Shown here one piece after another: positions 1 through 8,240 of a stretch of DNA of 64,000 bases. A program made the translations under genes and the position numbers. Source of the stretch: Streptomyces sp. NBC_00569 (GTDB lineage Bacteria; Actinomycetota; Actinomycetes; Streptomycetales; Streptomycetaceae). Location of the stretch: NCBI RefSeq assembly GCF_036345255.1, contig NZ_CP107783.1:1240001-1304000 (forward strand). The letters are read 5' to 3'. Within the stretch, counting starts at the first letter, position 1; every line of letters starts with the position of its first letter. The notes under the pieces were generated by a model. That model did no database searches and was not told the DNA's origin. It worked only from the letters and a program-made list of their open reading frames with translations.

Positions 1-1043
1 CCGAGCATGAAGCCGCGCTGTCCGGGACGCCGGTTGGGCACCATGCCGAGCGCGGCCAGGGTCTGGTCGGTACCGGAGTAGTACTCGCCGATGTGGTAGA
101 TCTCCTTGGCCTCCGCGCCGTTCGCGATGTCGCGGCCGAGGGTGTCGGCGATGCTGACCATCTGCTCGACCTGCTTCACGGAGCTCATGCGCTCGCCCTT
201 GCGGGCCCACAGGTTGTCCTCGTTGCCCACGCGGACGTGGACGCCGAGGGCGATGCCGATGGCGTTCATGGGGGCGACGGCGCGCATCGAGGACTCGATG
301 GTGAGGACGGCGCCGTCGGGGACACGGCGGACGAACTCGATCAGGTCGGCCGGGTGCCGTCCGGAGAACCCGCCGCCGATGGCCACGTAGTTGAGGACCA
401 GAGGGCCGGTGTACACGCCGCTGCGGATGAGACGCTCGACGGTCTCCAGCTGGGCCAGGGTGGCGAGCTGGAAGTGCGGCTGGATGCCGTTCGCGTGCAG
501 CCGCTCGAGGTGTTCGAGGTAGAAGTCGGGGCCTGCCTCGACGACCATGTCCCGGTACGCCGCGTAGTAGTCGGGCTTGGCGATGGACGTCCCGGCGAGG
601 TCGTCGTCGGACATGATCTCGACGATGTTCATCTGGCTGGTGTTGATGGCGATCGTCACCTGGTCGGGCCGCGGGTCGAGTTCGGCCAGCAGGTGGCGGG
701 TGTCGTAGCTGAGCCACTTCGCCTCGGAGCCCTCGTCCTCGGGGGCGAACGAGATGGATCCGCCGATCTGCAGGACCATGTCCGGGACGGCCTCGCGCAG
801 CCGCCCGATGAGTTCGTTGAACTTGGACATGCGCTTGGAGCCGTGCCCGTCCAGTTCACGCACGTGGATGTGCAGGACGGTGGCACCGGCGTTGTAGCAG
901 TCCACGGCGGCCTGGACGTGCTCGTCCATGGTGAGGGGGAGGTCGTCGGCGTCGCCGGGGAGCCACTCGGGGCCGTAGGGAGCGACCTGGATCACCAGCT
1001 TCTGCTGGTTCTCGGGCAGCAGGGAGTCATCGAGGAAGTGCAT
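1..1043 (-). CDS. BKACE family beta-keto acid cleavage enzyme (DUF849), 3' end off window
   Basis: The minus-strand reading frame stays open from position 1043 to the window edge, so the C-terminus is missing. The protein matches the BKACE/DUF849 family, Zn-dependent enzymes that condense a beta-keto acid with acetyl-CoA and split it into acetoacetyl-CoA-type products (for example 3-keto-5-aminohexanoate or dehydrocarnitine cleavage). Supporting motifs are the N-terminal LVIQVAPYGPEW, the metal-binding LHIHVRE (His-x-His), the QIGGSISF strand, HFQLATLAQLE and VRVGNEDNLW. The ATG at 1043 is preferred over the in-frame ATG at 1049 because AGGAG (1050-1054) is then 6 nt away. It lies downstream of the AraC regulator on the same strand and near an acyl-CoA ligase, consistent with carboxylate or amino-acid catabolism. 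The exact substrate cannot be read from sequence. Confidence 0.85.
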   Translation of the reverse strand, partial: MHFLDDSLLPENQQKLVIQVAPYGPEWLPGDADDLPLTMDEHVQAAVDCYNAGATVLHIHVRELDGHGSKRMSKFNELIGRLREAVPDMVLQIGGSISFAPEDEGSEAKWLSYDTRHLLAELDPRPDQVTIAINTSQMNIVEIMSDDDLAGTSIAKPDYYAAYRDMVVEAGPDFYLEHLERLHANGIQPHFQLATLAQLETVERLIRSGVYTGPLVLNYVAIGGGFSGRHPADLIEFVRRVPDGAVLTIESSMRAVAPMNAIGIALGVHVRVGNEDNLWARKGERMSSVKQVEQMVSIADTLGRDIANGAEAKEIYHIGEYYSGTDQTLAALGMVPNRRPGQRGFML

Positions 1044-1216
1044 CGTCATCTCCTGGTACGCGGACGCGCCGGGGGCGGCAGGCCTTGGTGGGCACACCGA
1101 CCCGACTCATGGCTGGCGCAAGGGCCTTGATCGACGGAGCCGAAGTGACCCTTGCGGTACGGCCACGTTAGGAGCGGGTTACACGCGGCGCTTTACCCCA
1201 GGTGACAGGAGACTTG

Positions 1217-2236
1217 TCAGTTGGGGACAGGGCCGGAGGCGGACCGCTGGGCGCGCCACTCGCGGGCGCTGCTGCCGAACTGATCCCGGAACCAGCGGGA
1301 GAAGGCGCTGGGCGCGGAGAAACCCAGGAGCCCGGCGATCTCCGTGAGGGAACGGCTCGGATTCGCCACGAGCTGCTCGGCGAGCTGCGTGCGCGTGGCG
1401 TTGACGAGCGAGGAGAACGTCTCCCCCGACGTGGCGAGGTGCCGGTGGACGGTCCGGCGGTCGACGCCGAGGCTGCCGGCGACCTGTTCGATCGAGCAGC
1501 GCCCCGTCGGCAGCAGTACCTCGATCAGCTCGCGCACCCGGTCGAGCTCGGTGGTGTCCTCGGAGACCGCGATGGAGTCGAAGTACTGCCGGGCGTATCC
1601 GCGCAGCAGGGGATCCGACATCGTATTGGGGGTGTCGAGTTCGGTCGCGTAGAAGACGATGCCGTTGAATTCCTGGTCGAATTCCACTACGGGTCCGAAG
1701 AAACGCCGGTGTGCGGCGGTGTCATGGGGTGCGCCGTGTGAGAAACACACGGACAGTGGCTGCCAGCGGGCGCCGAGGAACACCCGGATAAATCCGTGCA
1801 GCACGCCCACGGCCAGCTCTACGGATTGCCGGGCCTCACGCACCTCGCCGAGCGCGAGGCTCACCTTCAAGGTGGCGAGCCCGTTCGCCTCCGTGAGCCG
1901 GCTGCGCAGCATCTCGTTGTACATGCGCTCTTGGCGCACCAGGAGCTGGACGGCGCTGCGCGTGTCCGGTTCCTCGCGCAGGACGAGGCTGATCGGGCCG
2001 AGGTTGGAGAAGCGGCGCCGCTCAGCGAGGAGCAGGCCGAAGTCCTCGCGCCGCGCTGCCGCCGCCGACAGTTCGAGCAGCTCGGCGACTGCCGCGCCGG
2101 GAATCCAGCGGTCCTGGACGGCGAGTCCGACGGGGTCGAGGCCCACCTGCTTCATGAGGGCACGGGGGTCGATGTCCAGGGACTGACTGAGCTCGATGTA
2201 GCTGCTCAGGGCTGCGTTGCGGACCAGCGGTTTCAT
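1217..2236 (-). CDS. AraC-family transcriptional regulator (arabinose_bd-like N-domain)
   Basis: A 339-aa regulator. The N-terminal ~190 residues resemble the arabinose-binding-like sensor of OruR/ArgR-type AraC proteins (starts MKPLVRNAALSSYIELSQ). The C-terminal ~95 residues are a double helix-turn-helix (VAGSLGVDRRTVHRHL, then IAGLLGFSAPSAFSRWFRDQFG). The start at 2236 has GGAG 7 nt upstream; an in-frame ATG at 2275 is possible but lacks a comparable ribosome site. It is divergent from the TauD-like/acyl-CoA ligase pair and co-directional with the BKACE gene, so it probably controls one or both. Regulators of this subtype usually activate catabolic genes in response to the substrate. Confidence 0.85.
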   Translation of the reverse strand: MKPLVRNAALSSYIELSQSLDIDPRALMKQVGLDPVGLAVQDRWIPGAAVAELLELSAAAARREDFGLLLAERRRFSNLGPISLVLREEPDTRSAVQLLVRQERMYNEMLRSRLTEANGLATLKVSLALGEVREARQSVELAVGVLHGFIRVFLGARWQPLSVCFSHGAPHDTAAHRRFFGPVVEFDQEFNGIVFYATELDTPNTMSDPLLRGYARQYFDSIAVSEDTTELDRVRELIEVLLPTGRCSIEQVAGSLGVDRRTVHRHLATSGETFSSLVNATRTQLAEQLVANPSRSLTEIAGLLGFSAPSAFSRWFRDQFGSSAREWRAQRSASGPVPN

Positions 2237-2494
2237 CGGTGCGCTCCAGGGCTGTGTCCCAGATTGATAAGTCATCTGTCCCGTGGGGTCAAGCGACGGC
2301 GCGAGGTCGTGACTTAGCGTGGCACCACCGCGAAGGCCGCACGGAATTCCGATGGAAGACACCTTGGCAAAGCGCAGGCCCCTTGAAAAGGGGTCGGTAT
2401 CGCGACGAAGAGGCAGTGCGAGAGTCGGTGAATTCGGGTTCTTGCACTCAGGTCCTGGCACTTTCCTCTCATGGACTTTCCCGGCGGAGAAAGG
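2237..2494. promoter_or_regulatory. Divergent promoter region between AraC regulator and TauD-like gene
   Basis: 258 bp without a gene. It contains a short inverted repeat, CCCCTT-GA-AAGGGG (about 2381-2394). The GGAGAAAGG ribosome site of the rightward gene is at 2486-2494. No confident -35/-10 pair or AraC half-site pair could be assigned by eye. Confidence 0.4.
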
Positions 2495-3598
2495 ATGAAT
2501 GTGGTGCGTGGGCGATCCCCAGAACTCCCCCGCCGCCCCTGCACGGGTCCGGCCGTGTGGCGAGGCCGGGATCTCTCGGCCTCCCCGGCCTGGGCGCTGC
2601 ACCTGTCACCCGCGCGGCTCGACGAGCTGGACGCGGCCGTGCGGACGGTGCGTGCCCGGGGCACCCCTCTGCTGAAGGTGACCGTCGGCCACTTCCCCCT
2701 GCCGACCCTGGCGGGCGAGCTGCGGAGGGCGGCCGACGAGCTGGAGAACGGCCGGGGCTTCGTGCTGGTACGAGGCATCCCGGTGGAGCGGTACAGCGAG
2801 GAGGAGGCCGCCGTCCTCCTGTGGGGTGTCGGACAACACCTCGGGATCCCGGTGTCGCAGGACGCGACCGGTCACATGCTCGGGCATCTGCGAGACGGTC
2901 CCGACGTCCGGGCCGTGCCGTCGCCACGCACCGAGGCCGCCGATGCGCTGGCGCTGCTGTGCCTGCGCGCGGCCGGCTCCGGGGCGCGTACGGCACTCGC
3001 CAGCTCGGCGGCGGTGCACAATGCCGTACTGGCCGGCAGGCCCGAGCTTCTCGACGGCCTGAGCCGTACGCACTTCCTCGACCGCCGTGGGGAACAGCTC
3101 CCGGGCGGACTCCCCTGGCAGGCGGTGCCGCTCGCGCACCGGGACGGCGAGAGGCTCAGCCTGCGCTACGACCGCGGCCGCCTGGAGTCCGCGCAGCGGT
3201 ATCCCGAGGTACCGCGCCTGAGTGCGGCCGAGCGGGAGCTCTTCGACCTCATGGACGAGACGGCGTCCTGCCCGGATCTGCGCCTCGACATCGACCTCAC
3301 CCCCGGCGACCTGCTGCTTCTCAACAACCATGCGGTCCTGCACGCCCGCACACCGCGCGAGGACTCACCCGAGCCCGAACACCGGTGTCACCTCCTCCAG
3401 GTGTGGCTGACGCCTCATCAACCACGCTCACTGCCACCTGAGTTCTGGGGCAATGAGCACGACGATGAACACTCCCGCACCGGCGGGCGCGGCGGAGTCG
3501 CGCCGCGCGATGTGATCACCCCGCACCCCCCGACGAAAGGGAAGCCACATGTCCGACCTCTGCGCACTCCTGGCGCGATCCGCCCGGTCCCACGCTGA
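2495..3598 (+). CDS. TauD/TfdA-like protein with degenerate iron-binding site
   Basis: A 367-aa protein with the fold signature of Fe(II)/2-oxoglutarate dioxygenases of the TauD/TfdA superfamily (GRGFVLVRGIPVERY; LLLNNHAVLHAR with the distal His near residue 279 and the 2OG-binding Arg). Family members carry HxD in the segment PFHTDSxDVxGLLCL. Here the aligned residues are SPRTEAADALALLCL, so His is Arg145 and Asp is Glu147. Two of three iron ligands are therefore gone and dioxygenase activity is doubtful. The start at 2495 has GGAG with a 5-nt spacer. The conserved domain ends near 3465; the remaining ~45 residues are low-complexity and overlap the next gene by 50 bp, suggesting that the original stop was lost. 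It is probably co-transcribed with the acyl-CoA ligase. Confidence 0.75.
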   Translation: MNVVRGRSPELPRRPCTGPAVWRGRDLSASPAWALHLSPARLDELDAAVRTVRARGTPLLKVTVGHFPLPTLAGELRRAADELENGRGFVLVRGIPVERYSEEEAAVLLWGVGQHLGIPVSQDATGHMLGHLRDGPDVRAVPSPRTEAADALALLCLRAAGSGARTALASSAAVHNAVLAGRPELLDGLSRTHFLDRRGEQLPGGLPWQAVPLAHRDGERLSLRYDRGRLESAQRYPEVPRLSAAERELFDLMDETASCPDLRLDIDLTPGDLLLLNNHAVLHARTPREDSPEPEHRCHLLQVWLTPHQPRSLPPEFWGNEHDDEHSRTGGRGGVAPRDVITPHPPTKGKPHVRPLRTPGAIRPVPR

Positions 3599-5051
3599 CC
3601 GGACCGCTGTCCGTCAGGGCGACCACGTCCTCACGTACGGGGAACTCGACGACCTGACCGCCCGGTTCGCGGCACTGCTGCGGGCCAGGGGCGTGCGGGC
3701 GGGCGACCGTGTGGCGATGGTCCTGCCCAACGTCCTGCACTTTCCCGTCGTGTACTACGGCATCCTGCGCGCGGGCGGCGTCGTCGTCCCGATGAATCCG
3801 CTGCTGAAGGCGGACGAGATCGCGTTCGTGCTGCACGACTGCACCACCCGATTCCTGGTGGCCTCGCCGTCCTGCGCCGACGAGGCCGTTCCGGCGGCGG
3901 GGACGGCCGGCGTGGAGTACCTCGTCGCGGACCCGGCGACCCTCGACGCTCAGCTGCGCCTGGCCCCGCCGATGACCGGAGCAGCCGGGAACGCCGATGA
4001 CGACACCGCGGTGATCCTTTACACGTCGGGCACGACGGGGACGCCCAAGGGGGCGGAGCTGACGCACCGCAACCTGGTGAGCAACGCGCTGACGGCGGCC
4101 CGGACGCTGCTGTGCGCGGGACCGGACGACGTCCTGTTCGGCGGGCTCCCGCTGTTCCACGCCTTCGGGCAGACGTGCGCCCTGAACACCGCGATCGCGG
4201 CGGGCGCCTGTCTGACCCTCCTGCCTCGCTTCGACGCGGCCGAGGCGCTGGAGATACTGCGCCGCGACGAGGTGACCGTCTTCCTCGGCGTCCCCACGAT
4301 GTACACCGCGCTGCTCCGGAGCGGCGTCGGGCCGGCCCTGCCGCGGCTGCGGCTGGGGGTCTCGGGCGGCTCCGCGCTCCCCGTGGAACTGCTGCACGCC
4401 GCCGAGCGCGAGCTGGGGGTCACGGTGCTGGAGGGCTACGGCCTGTCGGAGACGTCGCCGGTGGCCTGCTTCAACCCGCCGGACCGGCCCCGCAAGCCGG
4501 GTTCCATCGGGCTTCCCGTGCGGGGGGTCGAGTTGCGGCTGGTCACGGAAGACGGCCGTGTGGCCGGCCCCGGCGAGGTGGGCGAGCTGGCGATCCGGGG
4601 CGAGAACGTCATGAAGGGGTACTGGAACAGGCCCGACGCCACCGCGCGGGCGTTCCAGGAGGGCTGGTTCCACAGCGGTGACCTCGCCCGTGTCGACGAA
4701 GACGGCTACTACTTCGTCGTCGACCGCAAGAAGGACCTCGTCATTCGCGGCGGTTACAACGTCTATCCGCGCGAGATCGAGGAGGTCCTGTACCGGCACC
4801 CGGACGTCGCGGAGGCCGCGGTGATCGGGGTGCCGGACCCGGCGCGCGGCGAGGAGGTGGCCGCCGTGGTGGTTCTGCGGCCCGGCGCCCGCGTGACGAC
4901 GGACGAGCTGCGTGACTACGTGCGACAGCGGGTGGCGGCCTACAAGTACCCGCGGATCGTGAGATTCGTCGACGCGCTGCCCAAGGGGGCGACCGGCAAG
5001 ATCCTCAAGCGGAACATCGCGCTCGTCCCGCCGGAGCCTTCGGGAACCTGA
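3549..5051 (+). CDS. Acyl-CoA ligase (AMP-binding, FadD-like)
   Basis: A 500-aa member of the ANL superfamily, which activates a carboxylic acid to acyl-AMP and then acyl-CoA. Visible motifs are the P-loop-like TSGTTGTPKGAE (about residues 158-169), the adenine-binding GYGLSETSP, the hinge region SGDLARVDEDGYYFVVDRKK, and the C-terminal catalytic lysine in PKGATGKILKR. Length and motif order are normal for medium/long-chain or aromatic acid:CoA ligases; the substrate is not determinable. It follows and overlaps the TauD-like gene by 50 bp and would supply CoA esters to the same pathway as the neighbouring BKACE enzyme. Confidence 0.9.
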   Translation: MSDLCALLARSARSHADRTAVRQGDHVLTYGELDDLTARFAALLRARGVRAGDRVAMVLPNVLHFPVVYYGILRAGGVVVPMNPLLKADEIAFVLHDCTTRFLVASPSCADEAVPAAGTAGVEYLVADPATLDAQLRLAPPMTGAAGNADDDTAVILYTSGTTGTPKGAELTHRNLVSNALTAARTLLCAGPDDVLFGGLPLFHAFGQTCALNTAIAAGACLTLLPRFDAAEALEILRRDEVTVFLGVPTMYTALLRSGVGPALPRLRLGVSGGSALPVELLHAAERELGVTVLEGYGLSETSPVACFNPPDRPRKPGSIGLPVRGVELRLVTEDGRVAGPGEVGELAIRGENVMKGYWNRPDATARAFQEGWFHSGDLARVDEDGYYFVVDRKKDLVIRGGYNVYPREIEEVLYRHPDVAEAAVIGVPDPARGEEVAAVVVLRPGARVTTDELRDYVRQRVAAYKYPRIVRFVDALPKGATGKILKRNIALVPPEPSGT

Positions 5052-5292
5052 CCCGACGACGCACGCGGATCCGGCCAGAACTGCCGTCCGCGCGACACGC
5101 CATCCCTCGAACGGGTAACCAACCCCGCACGGGTGATTCGAAAAGGAGATGACGGCCGCACCGCCGGAGGCCGCTTGCCACGCTCCCCGCGTTCGAACTT
5201 TCGAGCTACAGATCGCACTCCCAACACCGTTACGAGTCACAGATCGACCCCGTTGTCCGAGCATCTGTCCGATCGCCGACGTAGGAGGTCCC

Positions 5293-5337
5293 ATGGAGCA
5301 GCATCGGGTGTCGAGCGGGACGGGGGCGAGCGCATGA
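5293..5337 (+). CDS. 14-residue mini-ORF translationally coupled to the ABC exporter
   Basis: ATG at 5293 follows a near-consensus AGGAGG (5283-5288). The frame encodes MEQHRVSSGTGASA and ends at TGA 5335-5337, overlapping the exporter ATG (5334) in an ATGA junction. The exporter itself has only a weak ribosome site, so this mini-ORF probably delivers ribosomes to it. The same frame is open upstream to ATG 5149 (62 aa in total), but that start has AAGGAG with no spacer and the added stretch has poor codon bias and a TTA codon. Whether the peptide has any function beyond coupling is unknown. Confidence 0.5.
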   Translation: MEQHRVSSGTGASA

Positions 5338-7316
5338 GGCTGTTGCGCCGTCCCGAGCCGGGTGCTCCCGTTGTCTCGGCCAGTGAGAAGGAGTTGTTCG
5401 GCGGTCCCTTGCGCTACGACGCGGGCTGGAGCAAGCACGAGTACGCCCGCCTCGACCTCACTCTGTGGAGTGCGCTGAAGTCGCTGCCGCACCTGGTGCT
5501 GCAGACGGTGCGACTGGCCTGGCACACGGATCGACGGTCACTGGTCACCGTAGGGGTGACGGAGGTGGGCCAAGGCATCGCGGCGGCACTGAAGTTGCTC
5601 GCCGTGAACGCGGCCCTGCACGCCGTCGTCGCCGCCGGCACCGACGTGCGCGGCCTGCGCGACGCGCTGCCGGCCGTGGTGATGACCGCCGTGGTCCTGG
5701 CCGCCAACGCGCTGCTCGCCTCCTGGTCCACCGCGGCGGCGGGGAGCCTGGAGCCGAAGGTCGAACGCGCCGCGTCCGAGCAGTACTTGGCGGCGTGCCA
5801 GCGGGTCGAGATGTCGGCGATCGAGGACGGCACGTTCCGGGAGCTGATCGACCGCGCCCAGTACGGCGCCAACGAGGCCCGCCACATGATCGGCGCCAGT
5901 GTCGCGGCGATCAACAGCGTGCTGTCCCTGGTCGCCGCGGGCGGCGTGCTGTCCGTGCTCAACCCGGCCCTGCTGCCCATGCTGCTCCTGATCGTCGCGC
6001 CGCGCGGCTGGGGCGTGATGCGCGTGGCCCAGCAGCGCTACTTCTCGACGATGACCTGGATCGAACACCTTCGGGCCAGCCGGGTGCTGTCCAATCTGCT
6101 CACGTCGGTCACCGCAGCACTGGAGGTGCGCGTGCACCACGTGGGCGCGTTCCTGCTGCGTCACTACCGGATCATGGCGCACACGGCCGAGAGCGAACAG
6201 GAACGCCTGGCCAAGGACAAGGCCCGCACCGAACTGGCCGCTTCCGCTCTCTCCGGTCTCGGATACGCGCTCACCTTCACGGTGATGATCGGCCTGTGCC
6301 TGACCGGCCGTATGAGCGTCGCCGTCCTCGGCACCGCCATCATGGCCATCAACGCGGGCTCCGCCAGCATCGGTTCGCTCGTGAACACCATGAGCCAGCT
6401 GCACGAACAGTCGCTGTACGTGCACGACCTGACCGACTTCCTGAAGAAGGCCGACGACCTGGCCATCCCCGAAGGTGGCCGCGCCCTGCCCACACGCCCC
6501 CGGTCCATCCGCCTCGACAACGTCTCCTTCCGCTACCCCGGCCGGGAGGAGCCGGCCGTCGACAACGTCTCCTTCAGCATCGAACTCGGCACCGTCATCG
6601 CACTGGTGGGCCCCAACGGCTCCGGCAAGTCGACCCTCGTGCGCCTGCTGTCCGGCCTGCACTTACCCGGAGAGGGCCGGATCCACTGGGACGACGTGGA
6701 CATCGCCGAGGCCGACCGGCAGCAACTCTTCGGCCACGTCAGCCTGCTCACCCAGACCTTCGAGCGCTGGCCCTTCACCGCCGCGGCCAACATCCGCATC
6801 GGACAGCCCGACCGTGACGTCACCGACGAAGACCTGCGCACCTCTGCCGCGTACGCCGGAGCGGACCGCGACATCGCCGGACTCCCCCACGGCATGAACA
6901 CCTTGCTGGGCAAGAACTTCCGCGGCGCCAGCGACCTGAGCGGCGGGCAGTGGCAGAAGATCGGGCTGGCCCGCGCCCACTTCCGCGACGCCTGCATGAT
7001 CGTCGTGGACGAGCCGACGTCCGCCCTGGACCCGGACGCGGAACAGCGTGCCTTCGACCAGATCCTCGGCCTCGCGGGACCGGACCGCATCATCGTCCTG
7101 GTCACGCACCGCATGGCCGCGGTGCGCCGCGTCGACCGCATCTTCGTCCTGGACGAGGGCCGGCTGATCGAGGAGGGCAGTCACGCCGAGCTGTTCGCCG
7201 CCGAACCCGCCAGCCGCTACGCGCAGATGTACCGACTCCAGGCCGACCAGTACGAACACCACCGCCCCGCCCGAGTCCCCGGCCCCACCCGGCCGCCCGC
7301 CTCCGAGCCGGCGTGA
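5334..7316 (+). CDS. ABC exporter, fused permease-ATPase half-transporter
   Basis: A 660-aa type-1 ABC exporter. The N-terminal ~370 residues contain about six membrane segments and an exporter-type coupling region. The C-terminal domain has Walker A GPNGSGKST, Q-loop LLTQTFERWPF, signature DLSGGQWQKIGLAR, Walker B CMIVVDEPTSALDP and the switch His in VLVTHRMA. A single polypeptide of this kind normally homodimerises and exports peptides, lipids or drugs. There is no partner half-transporter in the window. Translation probably starts by coupling to the 14-residue ORF that overlaps its start. Substrate unknown. Confidence 0.88.
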   Translation: MRLLRRPEPGAPVVSASEKELFGGPLRYDAGWSKHEYARLDLTLWSALKSLPHLVLQTVRLAWHTDRRSLVTVGVTEVGQGIAAALKLLAVNAALHAVVAAGTDVRGLRDALPAVVMTAVVLAANALLASWSTAAAGSLEPKVERAASEQYLAACQRVEMSAIEDGTFRELIDRAQYGANEARHMIGASVAAINSVLSLVAAGGVLSVLNPALLPMLLLIVAPRGWGVMRVAQQRYFSTMTWIEHLRASRVLSNLLTSVTAALEVRVHHVGAFLLRHYRIMAHTAESEQERLAKDKARTELAASALSGLGYALTFTVMIGLCLTGRMSVAVLGTAIMAINAGSASIGSLVNTMSQLHEQSLYVHDLTDFLKKADDLAIPEGGRALPTRPRSIRLDNVSFRYPGREEPAVDNVSFSIELGTVIALVGPNGSGKSTLVRLLSGLHLPGEGRIHWDDVDIAEADRQQLFGHVSLLTQTFERWPFTAAANIRIGQPDRDVTDEDLRTSAAYAGADRDIAGLPHGMNTLLGKNFRGASDLSGGQWQKIGLARAHFRDACMIVVDEPTSALDPDAEQRAFDQILGLAGPDRIIVLVTHRMAAVRRVDRIFVLDEGRLIEEGSHAELFAAEPASRYAQMYRLQADQYEHHRPARVPGPTRPPASEPA

Positions 7317-7357
7317 CCTGCGGGCAGCCTGTCCGACGCGGCGATCTCGGTACTGGG

Positions 7358-7429
7358 TCAGCGGCTCACGGCGGTTCCGCGGTCGATGCGCGACAGCTTC
7401 TCGGGGTTGCGCACGGCACAGAGCCCCTG
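7358..7429 (-). pseudogene. C-terminal remnant of an ECF sigma factor (SigJ/ECF41-like)
   Basis: A short minus-strand reading of about 23 codons (GLCAVRNPEKLSRIDRG...) ending in TGA at 7358-7360 resembles the extreme C-terminus of ECF41/SigJ-type sigma factors, which typically end in a SnoaL-like domain with a VRNPDKL-like strand. A stop codon lies just upstream in the same frame and no further homologous sequence is present, so I read it as a decayed fragment. The call rests on one short motif and is tentative. Confidence 0.3.
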
Positions 7430-7459
7430 ACGCCGCTGACGAGGCGCCGCGCTCCGGCA

Positions 7460-8140
7460 TCAGCCGGCCAGACGGGTCAGCTGCCGGTCGTGCCACTTGC
7501 TGAGCACCAGCAGCGAGACCGTGGCGCCGATCAACGCGCAGAACATGTCCCATTGGGTGTCCCACACATCGCCCTGGGTGGCGAGGAAGGCGTCCGCCGC
7601 GTGCCCGCCGATGACCGCCGCCGCCCACTCGAACATCTCGAAGACCGCGCTGAACGCCAGGCACGCGCAGACCGTGAGCGGCGCCAGCCATCGGCTGCCG
7701 CGCAGCGGAGACGTCCGAATCAGCAACTCCCGCACCAGGATGGCCGGTACGAAGCCCTGCATCAGGTGCCCGAACCGGTCATAGGGATTCCGGGACAGCC
7801 CCAGTCCTTCCTTCACCCACTCGCCCACCGGCACCTGGGCATACGTGTAGTGCCCGCCCAGCGCGAGCACCAGCGCGTGCGCCGCGAGGAGACAGCACAA
7901 CAGCCCCGACAGCGGGAACCGCCGCCGGGCCAGGACGGCCAGCGGCAGTCCGATCAGCACCCACACCACTTCCAGCAACCAGGTCGTCCGGTCGTGCGGT
8001 GCCCAAGCGGAGACGGCGAGCCCCACGACCACGACGGCGACGCAGACACCGGGCAGCACCGACGACGGGGCCGCGAACGGGGCCGCCGGCGAGGCCGGAT
8101 TGTTCGCCGTCCGGCGACGAGCAGCTGCGATCAGGGACAT
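7460..8140 (-). CDS. DUF2238 family membrane protein (YjdF-like)
   Basis: A 226-aa integral membrane protein with about six hydrophobic segments. Diagnostic DUF2238 stretches are GGHYTYAQVPVGEW, RNPYDRFGHLMQG, FEMFEWAAA and TQGDVWDTQWDM. The start at 8140 has GGAG 7 nt upstream. It lies downstream of, and in the same direction as, the FAD hydroxylase with a 100-bp gap. The family has no established biochemical role. Confidence 0.85.
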   Translation of the reverse strand: MSLIAAARRRTANNPASPAAPFAAPSSVLPGVCVAVVVVGLAVSAWAPHDRTTWLLEVVWVLIGLPLAVLARRRFPLSGLLCCLLAAHALVLALGGHYTYAQVPVGEWVKEGLGLSRNPYDRFGHLMQGFVPAILVRELLIRTSPLRGSRWLAPLTVCACLAFSAVFEMFEWAAAVIGGHAADAFLATQGDVWDTQWDMFCALIGATVSLLVLSKWHDRQLTRLAG

Positions 8141-8240
8141 CCGGGCGCTCCTTCTTCTCGGTCACCTCATCGTGGCGGCCCGGAAGGCGGGTGGCCTGAG
8201 TACGGCTACTCAATCGGGAGCGGGCGACGGACGGTGGTGA

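Noticed and set aside
5149..5337. Firm call of a ribosomally made, modified peptide
   Set aside because: The similarity is limited to a loose leader-like string and two cysteines, there are no tailoring enzymes nearby and the codon bias is non-coding-like; kept only as a low-interest candidate.
3516..5525. A 669-codon minus-strand frame opposite the acyl-CoA ligase
   Set aside because: Shadow of the ligase; composition is typical of antisense frames.
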